Shown here: positions 16,921-25,520 of the stretch, one piece after another
Numbering within the stretch: the stretch's first letter is position 1
How the letters are laid out: each line of letters begins with the position of its first letter
NCBI GenBank assembly: GCA_019113915.1
Contig: DXGM01000022.1
Coordinates: forward strand, 41,359-105,358
Source: Candidatus Gordonibacter avicola
Lineage (GTDB): Bacteria; Actinomycetota; Coriobacteriia; Coriobacteriales; Eggerthellaceae
Direction of reading: 5' to 3'
Length of the DNA: 64,000 nt
Made by a program: the position numbers and the translations under genes
The notes under the pieces: generated by a model
What the model saw: the letters and a program-made list of their open reading frames with translations, nothing else
Told to the model about the DNA's origin: nothing
Database searches by the model: none

Positions 16921-16935
16921 GAGGACCCTTTCTGG

Positions 16936-17694
16936 CTACTTCTGCAGCTGAGAGGCAATAGCGAACGCCTTCACGCCCGCGATACCCTCTCCGCCGCTGA
17001 GCCCCGGATTCGCGATGAAGACCAGACGCGGGTCGTCAAGCGCCTCGTCGGGCACCAGGTAGAGGGTGGAAACTTCCCGCTCTTCGTGCGGTACGAGATG
17101 GACCTGGAAGTACTGCTTGGGGCTGGTACTGTCGCGCGCACTTTGCCACAGGGGGTCATCGGTGCCGACGGAGGTGTACGTTCCGTCTTCGTTGAGCAGG
17201 GCAAACGACCCTTGTGCCGTGTCGAACACCGCTTCGGCATCAACCGTGTTTTGCACCTTTGCGGTAACCTGCACATAAGAGCACCCCGTCGGCAGGTTGC
17301 CGTCGGCATCGGGTGCGAACCCGAACCGCTCTTGCAGGGAGGAGCGCGAGGCTTCTTCGAGCACGGTGGGCGCGAAGTCGGCCGCCGCCACGCCCTCGGG
17401 CAACTGCGCGGTGCGTCGAAGCTGCGGGTAGAACAGATTGACCTCTTCGTTGGTGAACTGACCGGTTCGGCCAGGCACGTTGGCGGGCATCGGGATACTT
17501 TCGCCTTCGCCGTAAAGGGACGCGTTGTCGATGACCGGGGCGGACACTTCGAAGGGCTCGCGGTTCTCCGGCGGAAGTGGGCCGCCTGGCGCTTCGCATG
17601 AGGTGAGCGCGACGCAGGCGGCGAGCGCTGCGAACCCGAGCGCGAACATTCGGGGGGAAAATGTGCGTTGGAAGTGCGATTTGAGTGCGTTCAT
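16936..17694 (-). CDS. Surface lipoprotein of the ECF sigma operon
   Basis: A 252-residue lipoprotein: basic N-terminus, hydrophobic helix (16-31) and lipobox ALTSC with Cys33. The mature part has two apparent beta-rich halves and ends RLVFIANPGLSGGEGIAGV. Such lipoproteins next to DUF4179-like anti-sigma factors and ABC exporters are recurrent in gut Firmicutes and Actinobacteria; a DUF5027-type assignment is possible but I cannot confirm it by eye. It starts 13 bp after the anti-sigma gene. Confidence 0.68.
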   Translation of the reverse strand: MNALKSHFQRTFSPRMFALGFAALAACVALTSCEAPGGPLPPENREPFEVSAPVIDNASLYGEGESIPMPANVPGRTGQFTNEEVNLFYPQLRRTAQLPEGVAAADFAPTVLEEASRSSLQERFGFAPDADGNLPTGCSYVQVTAKVQNTVDAEAVFDTAQGSFALLNEDGTYTSVGTDDPLWQSARDSTSPKQYFQVHLVPHEEREVSTLYLVPDEALDDPRLVFIANPGLSGGEGIAGVKAFAIASQLQK

Positions 17695-17706
17695 GGGTGC
17701 TCCGTT

Positions 17707-18717
17707 CTACCGCTCTACGAGTGTGATCAGCGCGGGCGCTTCAATCGGGCCGTTTTCACCAGCAGCTTGTTTCGCCTCGTGGTACGCGAGGCAGGTCTGC
17801 GTGTAGTCGGCGGCGGGTTCTATGCGGTACGTTTTCGTTTGCGTGGAGCCGTCATGGAAGGTGGCGGTCAGCGTTAGCGTGGTGCGCGCAAGGCGCTCGG
17901 CATCGCAGCGGGCGAGGATGGCTTCGATGTCGCTGTTATCGGCGGCAACTTCTCCATGGGCTTCCTCATACAAGCGGTCGAACTCCTGCTTGGAGGAGGC
18001 ATCCAGCACGTAGTTCAGATTGAGTTCCCGCACGAGGCGCTCGGGGTTCTGGCGGGTGTAGTCCACCGTGAACGTGTGGCCATTTTCAACCTCAATGGTT
18101 GCTGCGTCCGCGTCGGGTACGGTCCAGCTACCGAACGTCGCGTCGGGGCCTTCCGCCGTGTACGTAATCGAGCGAATATTACCACCAGTGCAGGTCAGGT
18201 TCAGGTTATACGTGCGGCTGGCCACTGCCACGCTGGTGTCGGCACTTTTGGTTTCCGGGTCATACCGGTAGCCTGCGCTTGTCCGGGTGGGGAAGAAGTT
18301 GTTGATGCCCACGGCCATGCCGCCGTTGGAAAGCTCGCCCTCGTCGGCGTATGCCAGTTCAAAGTAGTTGCCAGTAAACGAAGCGGCCAGGCGCTCGAAC
18401 GATCCCGTTGCAGCGAGGGCTCCCACGCCTACGACCAGTGCAAGGCACGCCGCCGCTGCGATGAGGGGCCTTCCCAAGACGGCTGTTCCGCCTGATCGGC
18501 GCTGTGGGGCGCGGCGTTCGCGTGCGGCGGGGCGCGCAACGCGCCGGGCGGTTGTCTCATCCGTCTCACGCGTCCCACCCGCGGCGGCCTGCGTGCCTGC
18601 GCGCTGAGCGGCTTCATCTGCTGCTATGGCTTCCAACGTCCGGCGCTTCAAATTCTCCGAAACGCTCACGCGCTCTTCTATTCGTGCGTAGGCCGCGCGG
18701 ATGTCATGCTTGCTCAT
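17707..18717 (-). CDS. Membrane anti-sigma factor (RsiV/DUF4179-like)
   Basis: A 336-residue type II membrane protein. Residues 1-35 form a short cytoplasmic sigma-binding segment (RAAYARIEERVSVSENLKRRTLEAI), followed by a basic Arg/Ala-rich linker. One helix lies near 83-107 and a roughly 230-residue extracytoplasmic sensor domain follows. The layout matches anti-sigma factors that are cut to release an ECF sigma factor. Its ATG at 18717 overlaps the 3' end of the sigma gene, as is usual for such pairs. The signal is unknown; neighbours suggest cell-envelope or antimicrobial stress. Confidence 0.75.
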   Translation of the reverse strand: MSKHDIRAAYARIEERVSVSENLKRRTLEAIAADEAAQRAGTQAAAGGTRETDETTARRVARPAARERRAPQRRSGGTAVLGRPLIAAAACLALVVGVGALAATGSFERLAASFTGNYFELAYADEGELSNGGMAVGINNFFPTRTSAGYRYDPETKSADTSVAVASRTYNLNLTCTGGNIRSITYTAEGPDATFGSWTVPDADAATIEVENGHTFTVDYTRQNPERLVRELNLNYVLDASSKQEFDRLYEEAHGEVAADNSDIEAILARCDAERLARTTLTLTATFHDGSTQTKTYRIEPAADYTQTCLAYHEAKQAAGENGPIEAPALITLVER

Positions 18718-19220
18718 CGTCGGCTCCTTCCAGTGCCTTCTTCAGCGCCTTGCGAGCCCTGAACAGGTGTGATCGAACGGTTGCGGGGCTCTCGCCCGCA
18801 ATGGCGGCTATCTCTTTGGTGGAATACCCTTCGAAGTAGTGCAGATGGACGGCCGTGCGCTGGCCCTCGGGCAGCTCGTCCACGGCGTGGTGCAAAACGC
18901 TGCTCGGCAAGCGATAGATCCTCTTCCGGCTCCGAGGGCGCGTCGTGGTCTTCCAGTGGCACGCTGGTATCGCGATTGTTCTTCCGATGCAGGTCGTTGC
19001 AGCAATTGACGGTGACGCGCAAAAGCCACGACTTCAGATGCGTCGCGTCGTTTATGACGCTGGCGTTTTGGTGCAAGCGCAAAAACACCGTTTGGAACAC
19101 ATCCTCGGCATCGGCCTGGTTGCCCATGCGGCGGCGCGCGAGCCGCAACACGGCATCGCCCCACTCGTCGATGGCGTCCTCGACGCTGACCGTAAATTCG
19201 CTATGCACCAATCGACTCAC
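18704..19220 (-). pseudogene. ECF RNA polymerase sigma factor, split by a frameshift
   Basis: Region 2 is in one frame (ADAEDVFQTVFLRLHQ, then LKSWLLRVTVNCCNDLHR) and region 4 in another (LPEGQRTAVHLHYFEGYSTKEIAAIAGES, then TVRSHLFRARKALKKAL). The two join near 18895-18911: the first frame reads LSLAEQ and the second continues VLHHAVDELPEG, a net +1 shift, as after losing two bases. GTG 19220 is the preferred start because AGGAGG lies nine bases upstream; an in-frame ATG at 19277 lies inside the preceding small ORF. Whether the shift is a real mutation, a programmed event or a sequencing error cannot be told. The rest of the operon is intact, which favours error or recent loss. Confidence 0.8.
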
Positions 19221-19374
19221 GAGGCGCTTCCTCCTGGGAATGGTGATCTGACGGCACTGCCGCCCCGCCATGTTCACGTACGAGCCGCTCCCACGTCTCC
19301 CGCTTCAACCGCTCCGGGGCGCATACCTCACGCACCAACGAGGTATACCGAACAAAGAACTCCTTCTCGTCCAT
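19201..19374 (-). CDS. 57-residue anti-sigma-domain-like small protein
   Basis: A small ORF (ATG 19374, stop 19201-19203) with a strong ctaggaggg ribosome site. The first 35 residues (MDEKEFFVRYTS then ERLKRETWERLVREH) resemble the N-terminal sigma-binding segment of the anti-sigma factor encoded downstream (AAYARIEERVSVSENLKRRTLEAI), but no membrane helix follows. It overlaps the sigma start by 20 bp, so the two are probably translationally coupled. It could be a soluble sigma antagonist or simply the translated leader. Function is inference. Confidence 0.6.
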   Translation of the reverse strand: MDEKEFFVRYTSLVREVCAPERLKRETWERLVREHGGAAVPSDHHSQEEAPRESIGA

Positions 19375-19408
19375 ACCAGCCCTCCTAGAAAAAGTAACTC
19401 TGCCCGGA

Positions 19409-19437
19409 TAAACGCCCCCTCACCCCAAAAGGTTGCA
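19409..19437 (-). promoter_or_regulatory. Candidate ECF-type promoter of the sigma operon
   Basis: Reading the minus strand, TGCAACCTTTT (19437-19427) contains an AAC-type -35 core and CGTTTA (19414-19409) matches an ECF -10. The spacer from GCAACC is 16 bp. The first start codon lies 35 bp downstream. AAC-motif -35 plus CGT -10 is the usual ECF promoter form, so the operon is probably autoregulated. Confidence 0.65.
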
Positions 19438-19519
19438 CTCCGTAGGAATTATTTCAAAAAGAGACATTTCGACAGTTGAGCGTGAGAGACGTGTGTCGCG
19501 GAGGGGCGACAGGGTGGGG

Positions 19520-21214
19520 CTAGTCCTCCAGGTCGTTGGGGTTGAAGGAGTCTATGAGGTCGAGGAGGTCTTGTTTTTTGTGGATGTCTAGTTTGGCGTA
19601 GATGCGTTTGGAGTGGGTTCGGATGGTGTTTTCGGACACCACGAGGTCCTCGGCTATGCGGGCTACCGTGTTGCCGCGGGCGATGAGTTCCATGACCTCG
19701 GTCTCGCGGGCGCTTAAGCGATAGTGTTGGCGCAGCAGTTCGGCCTGCTTGGAGATGCGGTCCTGGTAGATGAAGCCACTGTCGTGGCGCCGTTGGGTGC
19801 GGGCGGCGGCTTTGCTTGCCAGTGAGGCACCTGCTTGTGCTTCGTCGAAAGGCGGCCGCGCATCGGAGATCGCAGCTTCGGCCGCCGATGCAGTCCCGCT
19901 CGCACTCGCGCCAGTGCCCGCCAGCGCGCCCCGGCTCGCCCCCGCGCCCCCGCTCGCGCTCCCAGCGTTCTTCCCGCTCTTCCCCAGCGGGCGCAGGGCC
20001 ACCAACTCAATGTTCTCCGCGTCGTTGCGTTCAAATATCTTACGGAAGCCTCCTTGCCCCACAAAGTACATGAGTCCTAACAGATACACGGCCGCCAACG
20101 CAACCACAGCCAAGGGCTCAATGCCCGTAATCATAATCTGCTCGGCGAACGAGCCGCCGATAAAGCCCACGTCATGCAGCGTGTACACGATGGCCCCGAA
20201 GAACCCGTACACAAACACCGGGTTGATGCCGCGGTCGCGCGAGGCCTGCGCGCATTGAATCATCATCAGCATAATGGCCACGCTGTACACCGCATACAGA
20301 ATGGCCGCGAGCCACTGCGCGTAGTTCGTCGCCAAAAACGGCAACAGTAGAAACGACGTAATCACAAACGGGAACACCACGCGGTACGCACCCACCACGT
20401 TCAGCCGCAGGTTCTTGAACTGCCACAATACCAGCACCGCCACAGCCGCCACCAGCGAGCCCGCCATGGAAAGCGCGTTCACCAGCGCGCCCACCTGCGG
20501 CTCGGCAATGGCTAGCGAGCGCATAATACCGGTGCAGAACCCCAGCGCGCCCACGCAAAACGCGCTGCGCCAGTAGTCGCGCAGAACGCGCCGATACACC
20601 TGCGGGTGGTCGCGCGGCACGTCCTGGAACATGGGTTGGTCGCGGTCAATTTCGCGTCCCTTCAGCACAATGGCCAGACCGAACAGCGGCAGAAACACCA
20701 GCGGAATCAAATACGCCGTCACGGCCTCGGGAATAAGGTACAGCGCGAAATACATCACTGCGGCGTAGGCCGTGCCCACAATGAGGTCGCGGTTGCCGCG
20801 GTCGGAATCCAAGCTGGCGAACAGCCGCTGCCACAACATATAGAAGCCCGCCGACCCCAGCCCCAGAAGTCCGCCGCCCGCTACTACCAAAGGCAGTGCC
20901 AATGCGTCCACGTAGATAGCTGCAATGAGGCAGCACCATCCCAAAAAGTAGGGCGCGGACGCCAGCATTACCATGAAGCGGCGCGTGGGCCCGGGGAAGA
21001 AATACACGCCGAACGCGCTTGCGAAGTAGCTCACCGAGAACACGAGCGATTGTGCCAAAAAGAACCAAAACACAATCTCGGGCGTTTGGAATCCCATGGG
21101 CAAAAACGGGAACACGCCGCCCCACACGCCTGCCGCGTTAATGGCCAAAAACAGCGCGTAGCCCAGCGATGTCACGTTCGGCTTCAGTATGCTGATAACG
21201 GCGGACAGCTGCAA
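19520..21214 (-). CDS. LuxR-type regulator with multispanning membrane domain
   Basis: A 564-residue protein of a type greatly expanded in Eggerthellaceae. About 390 N-terminal residues form ten to twelve hydrophobic helices of MFS-like density. A Gly/Ala/Ser-rich linker (about 395-470) follows, then a C-terminal LuxR/NarL helix-turn-helix (LSARETEVMELIARGNTVARI, then VVSENTIRTHSKRIYAKL). It probably senses a ligand at the membrane and regulates the divergent DmsABC-like operon at 21488. The start is TTG 21214, with agagggg only two bases upstream, so the exact start is uncertain. The 273-bp divergent gap probably holds both promoters. Confidence 0.85.
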   Translation of the reverse strand: MQLSAVISILKPNVTSLGYALFLAINAAGVWGGVFPFLPMGFQTPEIVFWFFLAQSLVFSVSYFASAFGVYFFPGPTRRFMVMLASAPYFLGWCCLIAAIYVDALALPLVVAGGGLLGLGSAGFYMLWQRLFASLDSDRGNRDLIVGTAYAAVMYFALYLIPEAVTAYLIPLVFLPLFGLAIVLKGREIDRDQPMFQDVPRDHPQVYRRVLRDYWRSAFCVGALGFCTGIMRSLAIAEPQVGALVNALSMAGSLVAAVAVLVLWQFKNLRLNVVGAYRVVFPFVITSFLLLPFLATNYAQWLAAILYAVYSVAIMLMMIQCAQASRDRGINPVFVYGFFGAIVYTLHDVGFIGGSFAEQIMITGIEPLAVVALAAVYLLGLMYFVGQGGFRKIFERNDAENIELVALRPLGKSGKNAGSASGGAGASRGALAGTGASASGTASAAEAAISDARPPFDEAQAGASLASKAAARTQRRHDSGFIYQDRISKQAELLRQHYRLSARETEVMELIARGNTVARIAEDLVVSENTIRTHSKRIYAKLDIHKKQDLLDLIDSFNPNDLED

Positions 21215-21487
21215 TGCCCCTCTGTTCTCTCATTTACGATGCGCTGTGCAGTATAGCCTAAGCGGTGCAACCGCGCGCTGATGTCACCCGAAACCATGTC
21301 ACATACTGCTAATTGACCTGCGCAAACGAAAAATTACCACATTTTATGTGACAAGCGATTCACCCGCACGTGTATTGTGTGCCGCGTTGCATAACCGTCG
21401 CGTGTTCGTCGATCGACCGACACGCGACACAACGCCCGACGCGGGAGCCGCCGGGCGAATCGAGGAAGCTTAGAAGGGGGAGAGAGT

Positions 21488-23902
21488 ATGTCAGACACTA
21501 TGCCGAGTTTGAGCCGCCGCACGTTTGTGAAGACGACAGGCGCGCTCGGTGCGCTGGCTGCCGTCGGCGGAACCGTCGCCGCGACCGATTCACTCTTCGG
21601 CGCAGGCGTGCCCGCAGCGCACGCCGCAACCGAGGAAACCATCACCTGGGGCCACTGCGCCATCAACTGCCCGGGTAGGTGCAGCCTGAAGTTCCATGTG
21701 CAGGATGACGAAGTGGTGTGGGTGGATACCTATACCAGCAAGGATGCGGGCTTCGACGATCCCCAGCCCCGCGCGTGCCTGCGTGGCCGTAGCTATCGCC
21801 GTTGGCTTGCCAGCCCAGATCGTATCAACTACCCCATGAAGCGAGTGGAAGGCACCAAGCGTGGTGAGGGTAAATACGAGCAGATCAGCTGGGACGAGGC
21901 CATCGACATCGCGGCCGACAAGCTGAAGGAAGTTATCGAAAAGTACGGCAACGAAGCCGTGTACGTGCCTTACGCCACTGGCGTGTCGGCTACGACCTCG
22001 CGCCCGTTCAACCGTTTCCTGAACTTGATCGGCGGTTATCTGAACTTCTATAACAGCTACTCCACCGCGCAGATCTCCTGCATCACGCCCTATATGTATG
22101 GTTCGAAGGGCAACGGTGGCAGCTCGTTCAAGACGGCTGAGGACGCCAAGCTGGTGCTCATCTTCGGCTCCAGCCCCACCGAAACGCGCCAGGGTGGCTT
22201 GACCACGCACTATGACTGGGTGCATCTGCGTGAGCGCACGGGTGCGAAAATTTACATGATTGACTACCGCATGAACGACTCCATCATGGGTCACTCCGAT
22301 CAGTGGCTGCCCATCAACCCGGGCACCGATGCCGCACTGGTGGCGGGCATCGCGCATTACCTGATTAAGAACGATATGGTTGACCTGGACTTCCTGCACA
22401 CGTATTGCCAGGGCTACGACGAGGAAACCATGCCCGAGGCGTACAAGGGCAAGCACATGTCCTACTACGACTACATCATGGGCACGGGCTACGACATGGT
22501 GGAAAAGACGCCTGAGTGGGCCGCGAAGATCACCGGCATCCCTGCTGAGCGCATCGAAAGCCTGGCCGAGGAAATTGGTACGACGAAGCCGCTCTATGTG
22601 AATCAGGGTTGGGGCCCGCAGCGCCGCAGCAACGGCGAGTGGACGGCGTGGGCTATCATGACGCTTCCTTGCCTCGTTGGTCAGATTGGTCTGCCCGGCA
22701 CGAACAACGGCACGCGTGAAGACCGCACCAGCCCCACCAGCACGTCGATGGCGGCCGGTACGAACCCCGTGAAGACGTCTATTCCGTGCTTCCTGTTCAC
22801 CGATGCCATCGACCACGGCACCGAGATGACTTCGAAGAACGCGGGTGTGAAGAATGCTGACAAGCTGAAGACGAACATCAAGTACATGATCAACTACGCT
22901 GGCAACTGCCTGACGAACCAGCACTCGCAGATCAACAAGGCGCACGAGATTCTGGCTGACGACACGAAGTGCGAGTTCATTCTGGGTATTGACACGGTGA
23001 TGTGCGACTCCATGATGTACTCCGACGTAGTGCTGCCCGACCTGTTCCGCTTCGAGCAGACCTCGCAGATTTCCACGGGCTCCGATGTGGGCTACATGAT
23101 TACGGGCACGGCGTGCACCACGCCCAAGTTCGAGCGCAAGACGGCCTACGAGATGGCCACGATGATGGCCGAGCGCTTCGGCGTGGCCGACAAGTTCACC
23201 GAGGGCAAGACCGAGGAAGAGCGCATTAAAGAGCAGTACGAGAAGTCTCGCGAGAAGAGCCCGAAGCTTCCCACCTGGGAAGAGGCTGTGGAAATGGGCG
23301 TCTATATCGAAGAGCACGACCCGGTTGTGTCCATGAAGAAGTTCCGCGACGACCCGGTGGCCAACAAGCTGACCACGCCGTCCGGCAAGATTGAAATCTT
23401 CTCCGAGAAGCTACTTGAGTTCACCGAAGGCTGGGAACTTGAGGCCGACGACACGCTGCCCGGTATGGACACCATGCCTCCTATTCCGGTGTATCTGCCC
23501 GAATGGTACGGCGTTGAAACCACGACCGACGAGTATCCGCTCGTCCTGGCAGGCTTCCACTATCGCGGTCGCATCCACTCGTCGTGGGGCTTCATGCCCG
23601 AGCTTAAGGAAGTCAACCCGCAGGAGGCCTGGATCAACCCGGCTGACGCGGAGCAGCGCGGCATCGCTCAGGGCGACCGTGTGCGCGTGAAGAACGAGTT
23701 CGGCGAGATTGAGCTGTGGGCTAAGGTGACGCCTCGCGTGGTTCCGGGTACGGTGGCCGTGTCGCAGGGCGCTTGGTTTGAAGCGGACGCGAACGGCGTT
23801 GACCAGGGCGGTAGTATTAACACGCTGACCACCCAGCGTCCTTCGCCCCTGTCGAAGGGCAACCCGCAGCACACGAACATCTGCGAAGTTGCGAAGGCCT
23901 AG
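21488..23902 (+). CDS. Tat-exported DMSO reductase-family catalytic subunit
   Basis: An 804-residue molybdopterin enzyme. The twin-arginine signal is LSRRTFVKTTG (8-18), with a probable cleavage after AHA near residue 46. The [4Fe-4S] motif uses Cys57, Cys61, Cys65 and Cys97 (C-x3-C-x3-C form, DmsA type). The segment NSYSTAQI (189-196) aligns with the Mo-serine region of DmsA/TorA, making Ser192 the candidate ligand. The start has an agaaggggga ribosome site eight bases upstream. It heads a three-gene operon divergent from the LuxR-type regulator. Substrate (S-oxide, N-oxide or another organic acceptor) cannot be decided. Confidence 0.9.
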   Translation: MSDTMPSLSRRTFVKTTGALGALAAVGGTVAATDSLFGAGVPAAHAATEETITWGHCAINCPGRCSLKFHVQDDEVVWVDTYTSKDAGFDDPQPRACLRGRSYRRWLASPDRINYPMKRVEGTKRGEGKYEQISWDEAIDIAADKLKEVIEKYGNEAVYVPYATGVSATTSRPFNRFLNLIGGYLNFYNSYSTAQISCITPYMYGSKGNGGSSFKTAEDAKLVLIFGSSPTETRQGGLTTHYDWVHLRERTGAKIYMIDYRMNDSIMGHSDQWLPINPGTDAALVAGIAHYLIKNDMVDLDFLHTYCQGYDEETMPEAYKGKHMSYYDYIMGTGYDMVEKTPEWAAKITGIPAERIESLAEEIGTTKPLYVNQGWGPQRRSNGEWTAWAIMTLPCLVGQIGLPGTNNGTREDRTSPTSTSMAAGTNPVKTSIPCFLFTDAIDHGTEMTSKNAGVKNADKLKTNIKYMINYAGNCLTNQHSQINKAHEILADDTKCEFILGIDTVMCDSMMYSDVVLPDLFRFEQTSQISTGSDVGYMITGTACTTPKFERKTAYEMATMMAERFGVADKFTEGKTEEERIKEQYEKSREKSPKLPTWEEAVEMGVYIEEHDPVVSMKKFRDDPVANKLTTPSGKIEIFSEKLLEFTEGWELEADDTLPGMDTMPPIPVYLPEWYGVETTTDEYPLVLAGFHYRGRIHSSWGFMPELKEVNPQEAWINPADAEQRGIAQGDRVRVKNEFGEIELWAKVTPRVVPGTVAVSQGAWFEADANGVDQGGSINTLTTQRPSPLSKGNPQHTNICEVAKA

Positions 23903-23931
23903 CGGCGGCGAGGAAAGGAAGGGGTTACGTT

Positions 23932-24552
23932 ATGACGCACTATGCATTTTCTTTCGACGGCACTCGCTGCACCGGTTGCAAAACCTGCGAGATGGCCTGC
24001 AAAGACTATAAAGATTTGAAAGTGGGAACGGCGTACCGCAAGGTGTACGAAGTGACCTACGGTGAAACGACGAAGGACGCGAACGGCTGCATTGTAAGCA
24101 CGTGTGGAAGCTACCCGCTGTCCCTGTCGTGCAACCACTGCGACGACCCGGCTTGCACGAAGGTGTGCCCGACCGGTGCTATGCACAAGGATGATGAGAC
24201 GGGCCTTGTGATGGTGGATGCCGATAAGTGTGTGGGCTGCGGTTACTGCCACATGGCCTGTCCGTACAACGCGCCGAAGGTGGACCGCGAAAAGGGCCAC
24301 TCGGTGAAGTGCGACGGCTGTGCCGAGCGCGTGGCCGCTGGCGAGAAGCCGGTGTGTGTGGAGGCTTGCCCCGCCCGTGCGCTTGACTTCGGCACGGTTG
24401 AGGAAATGGCCAAGATGGGCGAGCGCGGTAACATTGCGCCTCTGCCCGAACCGACGTACACGAACCCGAACCTCTACATCAAGCCCTCCGCGGATGCCAA
24501 GCCGGCGGGTAGCGCTGATGGCAAGGTCGTTAATCCCCTGGAGGTGATGTAG
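23932..24552 (+). CDS. DmsB-like four-cluster Fe-S subunit
   Basis: A 206-residue ferredoxin-type subunit. Cysteine groups CTGCKTCEMAC, CNHCDDPACTKVCP, CVGCGYCHMACP and CDGCAERVAAG..CVEACP are visible, matching four [4Fe-4S] sites as in DmsB. An opening MTHYAFSFDGTRCTGC is typical of this subunit. It lies 29 bp after the catalytic gene with an aggaaagg ribosome site. It transfers electrons from the DmsC-type anchor, encoded 1 bp downstream, to the catalytic subunit. Confidence 0.93.
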   Translation: MTHYAFSFDGTRCTGCKTCEMACKDYKDLKVGTAYRKVYEVTYGETTKDANGCIVSTCGSYPLSLSCNHCDDPACTKVCPTGAMHKDDETGLVMVDADKCVGCGYCHMACPYNAPKVDREKGHSVKCDGCAERVAAGEKPVCVEACPARALDFGTVEEMAKMGERGNIAPLPEPTYTNPNLYIKPSADAKPAGSADGKVVNPLEVM

Positions 24553-24553
24553 C

Positions 24554-25417
24554 ATGGAGGCCGCATTCGCTGAACTGCCTCTGGCGCTGTTCACGACCCT
24601 GGCTCCGATGGGTGCCGGCGCGTTCATCGCGCTTGCCCTGGCCTTCTTCACCACGAAGTTCACGGATGAGCAGCTGAAGAAGATTGACCAGATGACGCTT
24701 ATTCCGCTCGTGGTGGTGCTTGTGGGCTTCGCCGCCTCGTTCTTCCACCTGGCATCGCCCATGCATGCGGTGGGTGTGTTCGCGGGCATTAGTTCCTCGC
24801 CGCTGTCGAACGAGATTCTGGTGGGCTCCCTCTTCGTGGTGCTGGCTGTGGTGTACGTCATCGTGGCGCTGGCCGGCAAGCTGCAGGGTGGCGCACGCAA
24901 GGGCTTCGCCGCCGTGGTGGCCCTGGCCGCCATCGTGTTCGCCTGCTTTACCGGCATGGCGTATATGATGGAGACTATCGCCTCGTGGAACAGCCCGCTG
25001 GTTATCGTGCAGATGCTGGGCTTTGCCCTGGTGGGTGGCTTGCCGCTGGGTACGTTGGTGCTGGGTCTGGCCGGCTCGCTCACCGACGCGCTGAAGGGCT
25101 CGTTCAAGATGGCCGCGCTCGTGGTGGTTGTCGTGGGCGCGCTGCTGGCGGTCGCGGGCTTCTGCGCTCAGGTTATGGGCGTGAATGATATGGTGAACCC
25201 GCTCGTGTCTGGCGCCGACTTGGTGGCTGCGGCTATGACCTACCTGGTGGCGGCCGTGATCTGCCTTCTGGCGGCAGCGGTGGCGAACATCGTGGCGCTC
25301 ATGGGCAAGAGCCCGGTGGCGCTGGCCGGCGTGGGCACCGTGCTGGCCGTGGTGGGTATCTTCCTCGCTCGCCTGGTGTTTTACGCGGTGCAGCTGTCGG
25401 TGGGCCTCAGTTTCTAA
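24554..25417 (+). CDS. DmsC-like membrane anchor subunit
   Basis: A 287-residue membrane protein with about eight helices, matching DmsC quinol-oxidising anchors. The N-terminal pattern ELPLALFTTLAPMGAGAFIAL is shared with the second anchor at 26175 (EITLVLFTTLAPSGVMAFILM), so the two are paralogues. It follows the Fe-S gene by 1 bp and closes the operon; a terminator begins 48 bp after its stop. Confidence 0.9.
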   Translation: MEAAFAELPLALFTTLAPMGAGAFIALALAFFTTKFTDEQLKKIDQMTLIPLVVVLVGFAASFFHLASPMHAVGVFAGISSSPLSNEILVGSLFVVLAVVYVIVALAGKLQGGARKGFAAVVALAAIVFACFTGMAYMMETIASWNSPLVIVQMLGFALVGGLPLGTLVLGLAGSLTDALKGSFKMAALVVVVVGALLAVAGFCAQVMGVNDMVNPLVSGADLVAAAMTYLVAAVICLLAAAVANIVALMGKSPVALAGVGTVLAVVGIFLARLVFYAVQLSVGLSF

Positions 25418-25465
25418 GGCTTTCTGAGGATGCCGCAACCGTTGGCTGACGACATACGCTGATCG

Positions 25466-25506
25466 AAGCAAGGTGCGCTACAATGGGCGCACCTTGCTTG
25501 CTTTTT
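25466..25506 (+). terminator. Rho-independent terminator after the DmsABC-like operon
   Basis: A perfect 13-bp stem (25466-25478 with 25487-25499) and eight-base loop is followed by gc and five T residues ending at 25506. It sits only 14 bp before the chaperone start, so the chaperone and second anchor may depend on readthrough or on a promoter overlapping this hairpin (TACAAT at 25479-25484). Confidence 0.85.
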
Positions 25507-25520
25507 GAGAGGAGTGGGAC

